A program made the position numbers and the translations under genes. A stretch of DNA of 64,000 nucleotides from CAWIJK01 sp963836375 (lineage in GTDB: Bacteria; Actinomycetota; Acidimicrobiia; Acidimicrobiales; RAAP-2): positions 1 to 64,000 of the forward strand of contig CAWIJK010000001.1 of NCBI GenBank assembly GCA_963836375.1, in the 5' to 3' direction. The notes below the pieces were generated by a model. That model searched no databases. It was not told the origin of the DNA and was given only the letters and a program-made list of their open reading frames with translations. Shown piece by piece: positions 43,189 to 51,785 of the stretch (the stretch's first letter is position 1; the number at the start of each line of letters is the position of its first letter).

Positions 43189-44608
43189 CGTGGAGCCCCC
43201 TTCCGGTTAGGGCCAGCACCGTCTCGCCGAAGGTCTCCGACAGCGAGGGGTGCGGCTGGATGAACTGGGCCACGTCGTTCGGTGTGGCTTCCCAATTGAC
43301 GGCGAGATAGCCGGCCCCCAGCTGCTCGGTGACCCACGGTCCCGCCATGTGCACCCCCAGGATGCGGCCGGCCGTCCCGTCGGGCCGGCGTTCGGCCACC
43401 ACCTTGACCAGGCCCTCGGTGTCCCCGATGATCCGGGCCCGGCTGTTGCCCCCGAACGGGTCCTTCTTGGTCACGACGTCGATCCCCCGGGCCCTGGCCT
43501 GGTCCTCGGTCAGGCCGGCGAACGCCACCTCGGGATGGCAGTAGATGGCCCATGGCACCCGCTCGTAGTCGACCGGCAGCGCCCGCTCCCCGAGGACCGT
43601 CTTGATGACGACGATCGCCTCGGCGAAGGCGACGTGGGCCAGCTGGGGCGTGCCGGCCACCACGTCCCCGACGGCCCACACGTTGGCGGCGTGCGTCTGG
43701 TGGTAGCTGTTGGTGATCACGAACCCCCGCTCGTCCAGCCAGACCCCGGTGCCCTCGGCGAGAAGGCCCTCGGTCCGGGGGCGGCGGCCGACCGACACGA
43801 CGACCGTCGAGACGTCGATCTCCCGGCCGTCGCCCAGGGTGAGGGTCGTCCCCGTGCCCCGCTCGTCGGGGGCGTGCCCTTTCACCTGGGCCCCGACGAT
43901 CACCTCGATACCACGCTTGCGGAAGGACCGGCCGACGACCGCCGCGATGTCCGGATCGCATCCGGCCAGGATCGAGTCGAGAGCCTCGATCACCGTCACC
44001 GTGACCCCGAGGTCCGAGAGGAGCGACGCGAACTCGCACCCGATCGCACCGCCGCCGACCACGGCGGCCGAGGTGGGGAGGCGGTCGAGGTCCAAGAACT
44101 CGTCGGAGGTGAGGACCAGGCGCCCGTCGACGTCGAGACCCGGGAGCGTGCGTGGGACCGAGCCTGCGGCCAGCACGACATGGCGCCCGACCACCTCGGC
44201 TCCGGCGTCCTCGCCGTCGACCACCCGGACCCGGCGGTCGGCCAGCAGCATGCCGGTCCCCGAGAGCACCGTGACCTTGCGGCCCTTCAAGAGACCGGCC
44301 AGGCCCCGGTAGAGCTGCTCGACCACCGTGTTCTTGCGGGCCTGGCTGACGGCGAAATCGACGGCCGGGGCCCCGGCGACGATCCCGAACGCGGCCGATC
44401 CGCTGACCGTTCGGTTCACCGACGCCGTCTCCAAGAACTCCTTGGCCGGCACGCACCCCCGGTGCAGGCACGTGCCGCCGACCTTGTCCCGCTCGACGAT
44501 GGCTATGGAGAGGCCGGCGGCGGCGCCGTAGAGGGCGGTGGCGTACCCGCCGGGCCCCCCGCCGATGACGACGACGTCGAACTGGGTCTCCTCGGTCGTC
44601 GTCGCCAC
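43181..44608 (-). CDS. lpd: Dihydrolipoyl dehydrogenase (E3)
   Basis: A flavoprotein that reoxidises dihydrolipoyl groups with NAD. 475 residues with FAD loop VVVIGGGPGGYATAL, redox disulfide C47/C52 in GGTCLHRGCVPAKE, NAD loop VVGGGAIGCEFASLL and the C-terminal catalytic HPHPSLSET. The GTG at 44608 follows AGGAGGG. It is the first gene of lpd-E2-lipB/lipA, an operon that contains the complex's shared subunits and the enzymes that lipoylate them. Confidence 0.95.
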   Translation of the reverse strand: MATTTEETQFDVVVIGGGPGGYATALYGAAAGLSIAIVERDKVGGTCLHRGCVPAKEFLETASVNRTVSGSAAFGIVAGAPAVDFAVSQARKNTVVEQLYRGLAGLLKGRKVTVLSGTGMLLADRRVRVVDGEDAGAEVVGRHVVLAAGSVPRTLPGLDVDGRLVLTSDEFLDLDRLPTSAAVVGGGAIGCEFASLLSDLGVTVTVIEALDSILAGCDPDIAAVVGRSFRKRGIEVIVGAQVKGHAPDERGTGTTLTLGDGREIDVSTVVVSVGRRPRTEGLLAEGTGVWLDERGFVITNSYHQTHAANVWAVGDVVAGTPQLAHVAFAEAIVVIKTVLGERALPVDYERVPWAIYCHPEVAFAGLTEDQARARGIDVVTKKDPFGGNSRARIIGDTEGLVKVVAERRPDGTAGRILGVHMAGPWVTEQLGAGYLAVNWEATPNDVAQFIQPHPSLSETFGETVLALTGRGLHVA

Positions 44609-44694
44609 ACGCCCTCCTGTTTCCTCGGCCCCTCCCCCCCGCCGTCGGGTCGCCGACGCGCCCGGTCCCTGCGCCGGTCGCCCGTGTCCCAGGG

Positions 44695-44700
44695 AGCCTA
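44695..44700 (-). promoter_or_regulatory. Possible -10 box TAGGCT for lpd operon
   Basis: TAGGCT on the minus strand, identical to the rmlB box, would give a leader of about 80 bases ahead of lpd, which has a strong ribosome site. Confidence 0.3.
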
Positions 44701-44731
44701 ATGGTCCCGGGTCCGAGGGACCGCCCGACGA

Positions 44732-45739
44732 TCAGCCCCCGAGACCCTCGACCGCACGGCGGATGCGGGTGACCGCCCGCTCCGCCCTGACCCGGACCAG
44801 CCGGGGAACCGCGGTGACGCCCCGAATCGGGTCGTACGCGTCCGATGCGGCGCTCAGGGCGGCGTCCTCGTCGTCGCTGAGGTCGAGATCGGCGGCGGCC
44901 GCGTTCACTTCGGCCTGGGCCACCGACGAGGCACCGGGGATCACCACGACGTTGGGGCGCCGGACCAACCAGGCCAGGGCCACCTGGGAGCAGGTGGCGT
45001 CGTGGGCGGCGGCCACCTGGCGCAGCACGTCGAGGACCGGGGCCAGGCGGGCCACGTTGTCGGGGAGGAACGCCGGGGTCCCCGAGCGCATCCCCGAGGG
45101 CAGGTGGTCGGGGTCGTAGCGACCGGACAAGAGGCCCTGGCTGAGCGGGCTGTAGGCGATGACGATGCGGTCGTTGGCCCGGGCCCAGGCCAGCAGGTCC
45201 CGCTCGGGGCCCCGGTCGATCAGGCTGAACTTGACCTGGTTGGAGAGCACCGGGCCACCGAGGGCCGCCTCGGCCTCCTGCCAGCGGGCCAGGGTGAAGT
45301 TGCTCACGCCGACGTTTCGCACCAGCCCCTCGGCCTGGAGCTTGCCCATGGCCGACATGGTGGCGGTGAGCGGCACCACCGGGTTGTGCCAGTGCACCTG
45401 GTACAGGTCGATGGCGTCGACACCGAGGCGGCGGAGGCTTCCCCGGGCCCGCTGGTGGACCACCGGGTCGACCGGGAGGACCGGGAAGAGCTTGGTGGCA
45501 AGGAACGCCTCGTCGCGCCGGGCCCCGACGGCCCGGCCCACGATCCCCTCGGAGCGCCCGAAGGCGTAGGCCTCGGCGGTGTCGATCAGATTGACCCCGA
45601 GGTCCAAGGACCGGTTCACGATGGCCGGGGCCACCTCCGCCGCGTACTGGGAGCCGTAACCCCACTCGCCGGCGCCGAACTGCCAGGTCCCGAGGCCGAC
45701 CGCCGAGAGGCGGACCCCACCGGCCTCGACGTGCCTCAC
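44732..45739 (-). CDS. Aldo-keto reductase
   Basis: An NADPH-dependent TIM-barrel oxidoreductase of 335 residues. The catalytic tetrad is readable: Asp and Tyr in LIDTAEAYAFGRSE, Lys in FLATKLF and His in YQVHWHNP. Cofactor text includes AYSPLSQGLLSGRY and VVIPGASSVAQAEVNAAA. The physiological substrate is unknown. It starts 10 bases after the SDR gene and is probably co-transcribed with it. Confidence 0.9.
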   Translation of the reverse strand: MRHVEAGGVRLSAVGLGTWQFGAGEWGYGSQYAAEVAPAIVNRSLDLGVNLIDTAEAYAFGRSEGIVGRAVGARRDEAFLATKLFPVLPVDPVVHQRARGSLRRLGVDAIDLYQVHWHNPVVPLTATMSAMGKLQAEGLVRNVGVSNFTLARWQEAEAALGGPVLSNQVKFSLIDRGPERDLLAWARANDRIVIAYSPLSQGLLSGRYDPDHLPSGMRSGTPAFLPDNVARLAPVLDVLRQVAAAHDATCSQVALAWLVRRPNVVVIPGASSVAQAEVNAAAADLDLSDDEDAALSAASDAYDPIRGVTAVPRLVRVRAERAVTRIRRAVEGLGG

Positions 45740-45749
45740 GCCGTCGCCC

Positions 45750-46511
45750 TCACTTGGGCGGCATGCGGATGCCGCCGTCGAGACGGATCGTCTGGGCGTT
45801 GAGGTAGCGGTTCCTGGCCATCTCGACCACGAGCTGGCCGTACTCGGCCGGGTTGCCGAGCCGCTTGGGGTAGAGCACCGACTGGCCGAGGACCGTGCGC
45901 TGCTCGTCGGGCAACATGGCCAGCAGCGGGGTGTCGAAGAGCCCCGGGGCGATGGCCATGACCCGGATGCCGACCACCGACAGGTCCCGGGCGGCGGGCA
46001 GGGTCATCCCGACCACAGCCCCCTTGGAGGCCGAGTAGGCCAACTGGCCGATCTGGCCGTCGAAGGCGGCCACCGAGGCCGTGTTCACGATCAACCCGCG
46101 CTCGCCGTCGTCCCCCGGCTCGGTCTGGGCGATGGCCGAGGCCGCCTTGGTCATGACGTTGAAGGTGCCGATGACGTTGAGCTTCTGGATGAACTCGAAG
46201 GCGCCCAGGTCGTGAGGCGACCCGTCCCGGTTGATGACCCGGCCGACCCATCCGGTCCCGGCGCAGTTCACCGCGATGCGCAAGGGGCCGCCCTCGGCGG
46301 CCTGGTCGACCGCCCGCTGGCAGTCCGCCGGTTCGGTGACGTCGCCCGCCACGTCGTTGCCGCCGACCTCGGCGGCCACCGACTTGGCCCCCTCGGCGTT
46401 GCGGTCGAAGACGGTGACCCGCACCCCCTCGGCACCGAGGGCCCGGGCCGTCGCCGCGCCCAGCCCGGAGGCGCCGCCGGTGACAATTGCTGAAATCCCG
46501 TTGAGCTCCAT
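45750..46511 (-). CDS. Short-chain dehydrogenase, 3-hydroxyacyl-CoA dehydrogenase type II-like
   Basis: A 253-residue SDR with TGGASGLGAATARAL, AVNCAGTGWVGRVI, the serine/tyrosine/lysine set (NTASVAAFDGQIGQLAYSAS then K) and the C-terminal LNAQTIRLDGGIRMPPK. The pattern, including GLFDTPLLAMLP and the short DGQIGQ insert, matches the HSD17B10-like group that oxidises 3-hydroxyacyl-CoA in beta-oxidation. It leads a two-gene unit with the aldo-keto reductase and has a leaderless-type promoter. Confidence 0.85.
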   Translation of the reverse strand: MELNGISAIVTGGASGLGAATARALGAEGVRVTVFDRNAEGAKSVAAEVGGNDVAGDVTEPADCQRAVDQAAEGGPLRIAVNCAGTGWVGRVINRDGSPHDLGAFEFIQKLNVIGTFNVMTKAASAIAQTEPGDDGERGLIVNTASVAAFDGQIGQLAYSASKGAVVGMTLPAARDLSVVGIRVMAIAPGLFDTPLLAMLPDEQRTVLGQSVLYPKRLGNPAEYGQLVVEMARNRYLNAQTIRLDGGIRMPPK

Positions 46512-46518
46512 GGCCCCG

Positions 46519-46524
46519 ATGGTA
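46519..46524 (-). promoter_or_regulatory. -10 box TACCAT of SDR, leaderless
   Basis: TACCAT on the minus strand followed by seven bases and the ATG at 46511. Confidence 0.5.
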
Positions 46525-46581
46525 CGGGCGGGGCCGCCACTCCACCAGACGGCGCCTCCCGGGCCGCGGGGCCGGGGGCGC

Positions 46582-47043
46582 TCAGCCCGAGGCGCCCCGG
46601 CCCGAAGTGGCCGCGCTCAGGGCCAACTGGTCGACCACCTCGTTCCAGTGGTCGCCCGAGTGGCCCTTCACCCAGCGCCAGGTGATCCGCGCCTCGTCTC
46701 CGAGGGCTAGGTCGAGCAGGGGTTCCCACAGGTCGCGGTTGGCCACCGGCTTCCCCTGGGCGTTGCGCCAGTCCCGGCGGTGCCAGCCGGCCCACCAGCG
46801 CTGCCGGAAGCAGTTGACCACGTAGGTGGAGTCGCTGACCACCTCCACGACGGCCCGCCCGGGGCCCAGGGCCCTGAGGGCCTCGAGGGCGGCGGTGATC
46901 TCCATCCGCTGGTTGGTGGTGTGCCCGTCGGCCCCGCTGGCCCACGGGCCGTCGGGCACGACCCAGGCCCATCCGCCGGGACCGGGGTTCCCGAGACACG
47001 AGCCGTCGGTGTACACGACGGTGGCCGGCTCCGGGTCGGGCAT
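46582..47043 (-). CDS. rnhA: Ribonuclease HI
   Basis: Cuts RNA in RNA-DNA hybrids. 153 residues with all four acidic catalytic residues readable: Asp in YTDGSCLGNPGPGG, Glu in MEITAALEAL, Asp in VVSDSTYVVN and Asp in the final VVDQLAL; the flexible histidine loop is WVKGHSGDHWNE. It is divergent from aceE with 74 bases between starts. Confidence 0.95.
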   Translation of the reverse strand: MPDPEPATVVYTDGSCLGNPGPGGWAWVVPDGPWASGADGHTTNQRMEITAALEALRALGPGRAVVEVVSDSTYVVNCFRQRWWAGWHRRDWRNAQGKPVANRDLWEPLLDLALGDEARITWRWVKGHSGDHWNEVVDQLALSAATSGRGASG

Positions 47044-47105
47044 CCGACATGTGTACTACGGCCGGGCCGAGCGGTCCGTGGGGCCTGGGTCGGCGACCGG
47101 GCGGA

Positions 47106-47111
47106 TAGCGT
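47106..47111 (+). promoter_or_regulatory. -10 box TAGCGT of aceE, leaderless
   Basis: TAGCGT followed by six bases and GTG at 47118. Confidence 0.55.
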
Positions 47112-47117
47112 GGTGAC

Positions 47118-49823
47118 GTGCTGTTCGACGGCATCTCCCACCAGGTTCCCGACATCGACCCGGCGGAGACGGCAGAGTGGCTGGACTCCTTCGCGGCGGT
47201 GGCCGAGACACGGGGACGCATCAGGGCCCGCTTCCTGCTGATGAAACTCCTCGAGCGGGCCCGCTCCCTGCAGGTCGACTTCCCAGCCACCGTCTCGACG
47301 CCCTACGTCAACACCATCGCCCCCGACGAAGAACCTTGGTTCCCCGGCAACGAGCACCTCGAGCGGCGCATCCGGGCCTTCATCCGGTGGAACGCGGCGG
47401 CGATGGTGGTCCGGGCCAACACGCGCACCGAGGGCATCGGCGGCCACCTCTCCACCTATGCCAGCTCGGCCGCACTCTACGAGGTCGGGTTCAACCACTT
47501 CTTCAGGGGGAAGGACGACGGGGGTGCCGGCGACCAGGTCTACTTCCAGGGCCACGCCTCCCCCGGCATCTACGCCCGGGCCTTCGTCGAGGGACGGCTG
47601 ACCGCCGAGCAGCTGGACAACTTCCGCCACGAGGTCGGGGGCGACGGGCTCCCGAGCTATCCCCACCCGCGCCTGCTCCCCGACTTCTGGGAGTACCCGA
47701 CGGTGTCGATGGGCCTGGGCCCGATCACCGCCATCTACCAGGCCCACGTCAACCGCTACCTGGAGCAGCGCCGGCTGGTGGACACCTCGGGCAGCCGGGT
47801 CTGGTGTTTCGTGGGGGACGGGGAGATGGACGAGCCCGAGTCGATCGGGGCTCTCGGGGTGGCCGGGCGTGACCATCTCGACAACCTGATCTTCGTGGTC
47901 AACTGCAACCTGCAACGACTCGACGGCCCGGTCCGGGGCAACGGCAAGATCATCCAAGAGCTCGAGGCGCTGTTCCGTGGGGCCGGCTGGAACGTGATCA
48001 AGGTCATCTGGGGCTCCAAGTGGGACGAGCTCTTGGCCCGGGACGTCGACGGCGTGCTGGTGGACAAGATGAACACCACCGTCGACGGAGAATTCCAGAA
48101 GTACGCCGTCGAGTCCGGTGCCTACATCCGAGAGCACTTCTTCGGGCCCGATCCGAGGCTCCGCAGACTGGTCGAGCACCTGAGCGACGACGAGCTGCAG
48201 GCCCTTCCCCGCGGCGGGCACGACTACCGCAAGCTCTACGCGGCGTACAAGCTGGCCACCGAGCAGAAGGGGGCGCCCACCGCCATCTTGGCCAAGACGA
48301 TCAAGGGGTGGACGCTCGGCCCCCAGATCGAGGCCCGCAACGCCACCCACCAGATCAAGAAGATGGATCGGGCCCAGCTCCGGGCCCTGCGGGACCGGCT
48401 CTACCTGACCGACGAGATCCCCGACCGGGCGCTCGAGGCCGACCTTCCCCCCTACTACTGCCCTCCTCCTGGCACAGAGGCCCACGACTACCTGATGGCC
48501 CGGCGCCGGATCCTGGGTGGGTCGGTGCCCCGGCGGGTGGTGCGACTGACCCGCCAGGCGCTCCCGGACCCCAAGGTCTTCGCCGACCTCATGGCCGGAT
48601 CGGGCACGCAGGCCGTCTCCACCACCATGGCCTTCGCCCGGCTCCTGCGGAACCTCGTGCGTGACCCGGCCTTCGGTCCCCTGGTCGCCCCGATCGTCTC
48701 GGACGAGGCCCGCACCTTCGGGCTCGAACCGATCATCGCCGAGGCCAAGATCTACGCCCCCGACGGCCAGCGCTACACACCGGTCGACGCCGACCTGCCG
48801 CTCAAGTACGCAGAAAGCGCCTCGGGCCAGCTGTTGGAGGAGGGCATCACCGAGGCCGGTGCCCTGGCCTCGTTCACGGCCCTGGCCACCGCCTATGCCA
48901 CCTGGGGCCAGCCCATGTTGCCGGTGTTCCTCTTCTACTCGATGTTCGGGTTCCAGCGGGTCGGCGACCTGACCTGGTCCCTCGGCGACATCCGGGGTCG
49001 GGGCATCCTGGCCGGCTGCACCGCCGGGCGCACCACCCTCGCCGGCGAGGGGCTGCAGCACGACGACGGCCACTCGCCCCTGCTCGCCTCGGTGAACCCG
49101 GCCGCCGCCGTCTACGACCCTGCCTTCGCCTACGAGCTGGCCATCATCGTCGAGGACGCGGTGGACCGGATGTTCGGGCCCGAGCCCGAGGACCGCTTCT
49201 GGTACCTCACCTTGTACAACGAGAACTACCCGATGCCCGCTTTGGCCGAGGGGGCCGAGGGGGACGAGGTGCGCCGGGGGGTGGTGGAGGGGATCTACCG
49301 CTATGCCCCTCCGGCCCTGGCCGAGGGTCGGGCGGCCAGCCTTTGCTTCTCCGGACCGATGTGGCAGAGCGCGATGGAGGCCCGGCGGCTGCTGGCCGAG
49401 GGGTGGGGGGTGTCGACCGACGCCTGGTCCGCCACGTCGTGGACGTCACTGCGCATCGAGGCGATCGAGGCGGAGCGCTGGAACCGCCTGCACCCGGGCC
49501 GGCCCGAGATAGTCCCGGTGGTCACCCGGGCGCTCGGCACCCGGACGGGCCCGGTGGTGGCCGTGAGCGATTACATCCGGGCCGTGCCCGACCAGGTGGC
49601 CCGCTGGGTGCCCCGCCCCTTCGTCTCGCTCGGCACCGACGGGTTCGGCCGCTCCGACGCCCGCGCTGCGTTGCGGCGCTATTTCGAGATCGACGCCGCC
49701 CACGTGGTCGTGGCGGTACTCGACGCCCTCGCCCGTCACGGCGAGGGCGACCCGACCGAGGTGGCCGAGGCCATCACCCGCTTCGACATCGATCCCGAGT
49801 CCGCCAGCCCGCTGTCGCTCTGA
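47118..49823 (+). CDS. aceE: Pyruvate dehydrogenase E1 component, homodimeric
   Basis: Decarboxylates pyruvate with thiamine diphosphate and acetylates E2. 901 residues, full length for the AceE family. N-terminal text ARFLLMKLLERARSLQVDFP and STPYVNTI; GNEHLERRIRAFIRWNAAAMV; SAALYEVGFNHFFRG; the cofactor motif GDGEMDEPES followed by NCNLQRLDGPV; and C-terminal SDYIRAVPDQVARWVP with SLGTDGFGRSD. It is monocistronic; its E2 and E3 partners are probably the products at 41683-44608. Confidence 0.96.
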   Translation: MLFDGISHQVPDIDPAETAEWLDSFAAVAETRGRIRARFLLMKLLERARSLQVDFPATVSTPYVNTIAPDEEPWFPGNEHLERRIRAFIRWNAAAMVVRANTRTEGIGGHLSTYASSAALYEVGFNHFFRGKDDGGAGDQVYFQGHASPGIYARAFVEGRLTAEQLDNFRHEVGGDGLPSYPHPRLLPDFWEYPTVSMGLGPITAIYQAHVNRYLEQRRLVDTSGSRVWCFVGDGEMDEPESIGALGVAGRDHLDNLIFVVNCNLQRLDGPVRGNGKIIQELEALFRGAGWNVIKVIWGSKWDELLARDVDGVLVDKMNTTVDGEFQKYAVESGAYIREHFFGPDPRLRRLVEHLSDDELQALPRGGHDYRKLYAAYKLATEQKGAPTAILAKTIKGWTLGPQIEARNATHQIKKMDRAQLRALRDRLYLTDEIPDRALEADLPPYYCPPPGTEAHDYLMARRRILGGSVPRRVVRLTRQALPDPKVFADLMAGSGTQAVSTTMAFARLLRNLVRDPAFGPLVAPIVSDEARTFGLEPIIAEAKIYAPDGQRYTPVDADLPLKYAESASGQLLEEGITEAGALASFTALATAYATWGQPMLPVFLFYSMFGFQRVGDLTWSLGDIRGRGILAGCTAGRTTLAGEGLQHDDGHSPLLASVNPAAAVYDPAFAYELAIIVEDAVDRMFGPEPEDRFWYLTLYNENYPMPALAEGAEGDEVRRGVVEGIYRYAPPALAEGRAASLCFSGPMWQSAMEARRLLAEGWGVSTDAWSATSWTSLRIEAIEAERWNRLHPGRPEIVPVVTRALGTRTGPVVAVSDYIRAVPDQVARWVPRPFVSLGTDGFGRSDARAALRRYFEIDAAHVVVAVLDALARHGEGDPTEVAEAITRFDIDPESASPLSL

Positions 49824-49874
49824 GTCGGCCGCGGCCGGCCCGCCGGGTGGAGCGGTCGGCCGGGACGACCCGGG

Positions 49875-50327
49875 TCAGTGGGGGGCCCAGGAGTCGGGGT
49901 CGGCCGTGAGCCGGGCCACCGGCTGGGGCAGCTTTCCCGAGGCGACGTGGGCCAGGGACACGTTCTCCAAGACGGCCCGAAGACTGGCCCGCACCGCCAC
50001 CCACACCTCTTGGAGGTGCTCGGAGGACCCCTCGTAGTGGGCGGCCTCGGGTCGGAAGCCGCGCACCTCGGCCAGGGGTCCGTCGAGGGCCCTGATGACC
50101 TCGGCCAACCAGATCTCGGCGGCCGGCCGGGAGAGGCGGTAGCCGCCGTCGGCCCCCCGCTGGCTGGCCACCAGGCCGGCCCGCCGAAGGTCGGCCAGGA
50201 TGGCCCCGAGGAACCGAGGGGGCAGGCCCTGGTCGCCGGCGAGGGCCTCGGCCGTCTGGGGCACACCGGCCGCGGCCAGGGAGAGGAGTGCCCGGATCCC
50301 GTAGTCGACCTTGGCCGGGATGTGCAC
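49875..50327 (-). CDS. Rrf2 family transcriptional regulator without Fe-S cysteines
   Basis: A 150-residue winged-helix regulator. It starts VHIPAKVDYGIRALLSLA, has GLPPRFLGAILADLRRAGLV (recognition helix), RGADGGYRLSRP (wing) and VIRALDGPLAEV, all typical of Rrf2. The cysteine loop that binds a cluster in IscR, NsrR and RirA is replaced by EVRGFRPEAAHYEG; the whole protein has no cysteine, so it cannot sense iron-sulfur status by cysteine ligation. It may respond to another ligand, as CymR does through a partner. It is divergent from the HhH-GPD gene, its likeliest adjacent target besides itself. Confidence 0.88.
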   Translation of the reverse strand: MHIPAKVDYGIRALLSLAAAGVPQTAEALAGDQGLPPRFLGAILADLRRAGLVASQRGADGGYRLSRPAAEIWLAEVIRALDGPLAEVRGFRPEAAHYEGSSEHLQEVWVAVRASLRAVLENVSLAHVASGKLPQPVARLTADPDSWAPH

Positions 50328-50333
50328 CGTCCG

Positions 50334-50339
50334 ATTCTG
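50334..50339 (-). promoter_or_regulatory. -10 box CAGAAT of Rrf2 gene, leaderless
   Basis: CAGAAT on the minus strand followed by six bases and GTG at 50327. Confidence 0.45.
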
Positions 50340-50363
50340 CCGCGGCCCGGGGCGGCCGAGCGC

Positions 50364-50369
50364 GATGAT
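50364..50369 (+). promoter_or_regulatory. Weak -10-like GATGAT of HhH-GPD gene
   Basis: GATGAT followed by six bases and ATG at 50376. It matches only four of six positions and is included because the spacing equals that of better sites. Confidence 0.25.
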
Positions 50370-50375
50370 CTGGCC

Positions 50376-51152
50376 ATGGCCCGCCGACGACTCCACCTGG
50401 CCGGGGACCCCGAGGCCGACGACCTCCTTACGGACGACCCGTTGGCCCTGCTCATCGGCATGGTCCTGGACCAGCAGATCCCTCTCGAGAAGGCCTTCCG
50501 GGGCCCGGCCGACCTGGCGGCGCGACTTGGGTCGCGGCTCGACCCGGCCCGGATCGCCGCCACCGACCCCGAGCGCCTGGCCCGCCTCTTCGCCCGGGTG
50601 CCGGCGATCCACCGCTATCCGGCCTCGATGGCCGCAAGAGTCCAGGCGCTGTGCCGGGTGGTCGTCGAGGACTACGGGGGGGACGTCTCGAGGATCTGGC
50701 GCGACGCTTCGGACGCCAAGGATCTTCTGGCGCGGGTCAAGGCCCTGCCAGGTTTCGGTGACCAAAAGGCCCGCATCTTCGTCGCCCTGCTCGGCAAGCA
50801 GCGGGGGGTCACCCCGAGGGGCTGGCGGGAGGTGTCCGCCCCCTTCGGCGACGCCGGCTCGACCCGGTCGGTCGCCGACGTCGTCGACGCCGCCAGCCTG
50901 GCCCGCGTCCGCGCGTTCAAACAGAAGCTGAAGGCGGCAAACCAGGCGTCGGCACCAACCAGCAAGCCGGTGGCCGCGAACAAGAAGGCCGCGGCACGGA
51001 CCAGGGCCACCGGGGGTCCCGGTGCGCCGGAGAAGGCCCGGGGGCGCCAGGCGCCCGCCGCGGCCCGCAAGGCGCCCCCGGCTAACCGGGCGCCGGCCGC
51101 CAGGACGCAGACGGCCGCCAGGACGACCAAGGCCGCCGGCCGGCGCGGGTGA
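50376..51152 (+). CDS. HhH-GPD family base-excision repair-like protein with basic tail
   Basis: A 258-residue protein. The first 180 residues form a helix-hairpin-helix glycosylase-like domain: LLIGMVLDQQIPLEKAFRGP, IHRYPASMAARVQALCRVVV and the hairpin VKALPGFGDQKARIFVALLG. I cannot identify the catalytic aspartate of known DNA glycosylases with confidence, so activity is unproven. Residues from about 185 on are a low-complexity Ala/Lys/Arg/Pro tail like a histone H1 tail, likely to bind DNA nonspecifically. Its stop overlaps the GTG that probably begins thiE. Confidence 0.8.
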   Translation: MARRRLHLAGDPEADDLLTDDPLALLIGMVLDQQIPLEKAFRGPADLAARLGSRLDPARIAATDPERLARLFARVPAIHRYPASMAARVQALCRVVVEDYGGDVSRIWRDASDAKDLLARVKALPGFGDQKARIFVALLGKQRGVTPRGWREVSAPFGDAGSTRSVADVVDAASLARVRAFKQKLKAANQASAPTSKPVAANKKAAARTRATGGPGAPEKARGRQAPAAARKAPPANRAPAARTQTAARTTKAAGRRG

Positions 51153-51785
51153 GCGGGGGCGTCGCCGGCGCGGCGGCTCTACCTCTGCACACCGGACCGG
51201 CCCGACCTGGAGCGCTTCGTCGCCGGGTGTCTGCGCGGCGGGGTCGACGTCGTGCAGCTCCGGGACAAGGAGCTCGGGGCCCGTGCGCTGATCCGCCGGG
51301 CCGTCGCCCTGCGTTCAGTGTGCGCCGACCACGGTGTCCCGTTCCTCGTGAACGACCGACCCGACCTCGCCCTCGAGGCCGGCGCCGACGGTGTGCACGT
51401 CGGCCAGGACGACGCCCCCCCCTCGCTGGCCCGCCGGATCCTGGGGCCCGACGCCATCGTCGGGCTCTCCACCCACTCGACCGACGACCTGGCCGCGGCG
51501 GTGGACGAGCCGGTCGACTACCTCTCGGCCGGCCCGGTCGAACCGACACCGACCAAGCCCGGGCGTCCCGGGACCGGTGAGGGGTACCTGGCCGAGGCCT
51601 CGGCCCGGAGCCCGTTCCCCGTGTTCGTGACCGGAGGCGTCCGCCCCGAACGGGTCCCCGAACTGGCGGCGGCCGGCGCCAGGCACTTCGTCGTCGTGCG
51701 ATGGCTCACCGAGTCCGCCGACCCCGAGGCGGCCGCCCGGGCGCTGCGGGCCACCATCGACGCGGCGCTCGAACCTCAGCGCTGA
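51149..51785 (+). CDS. thiE: Thiamine-phosphate synthase, 5' end damaged
   Basis: Couples the thiazole and pyrimidine halves of thiamine. The barrel is clear: RLYLCTPDRPDLERFVAGCL, GVDVVQLRDKELGAR, VPFLVNDRPDLALEAGADGV, HVGQDDAPPSLARRILGP, GLSTHS, SAGPVEPTPTKPGRPGTGEG and VFVTGGVRPERVPELAAAGA. In this frame there is no ATG, GTG or TTG between the stop at 51150-51152 and the GTG at 51252, and starting at 51252 would delete the first strand and helix. The GTG at 51149, which overlaps the upstream stop (GTGA), would be right if one base were gained or lost near 51170. I therefore read a single indel, probably sequence error. Confidence 0.8.
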
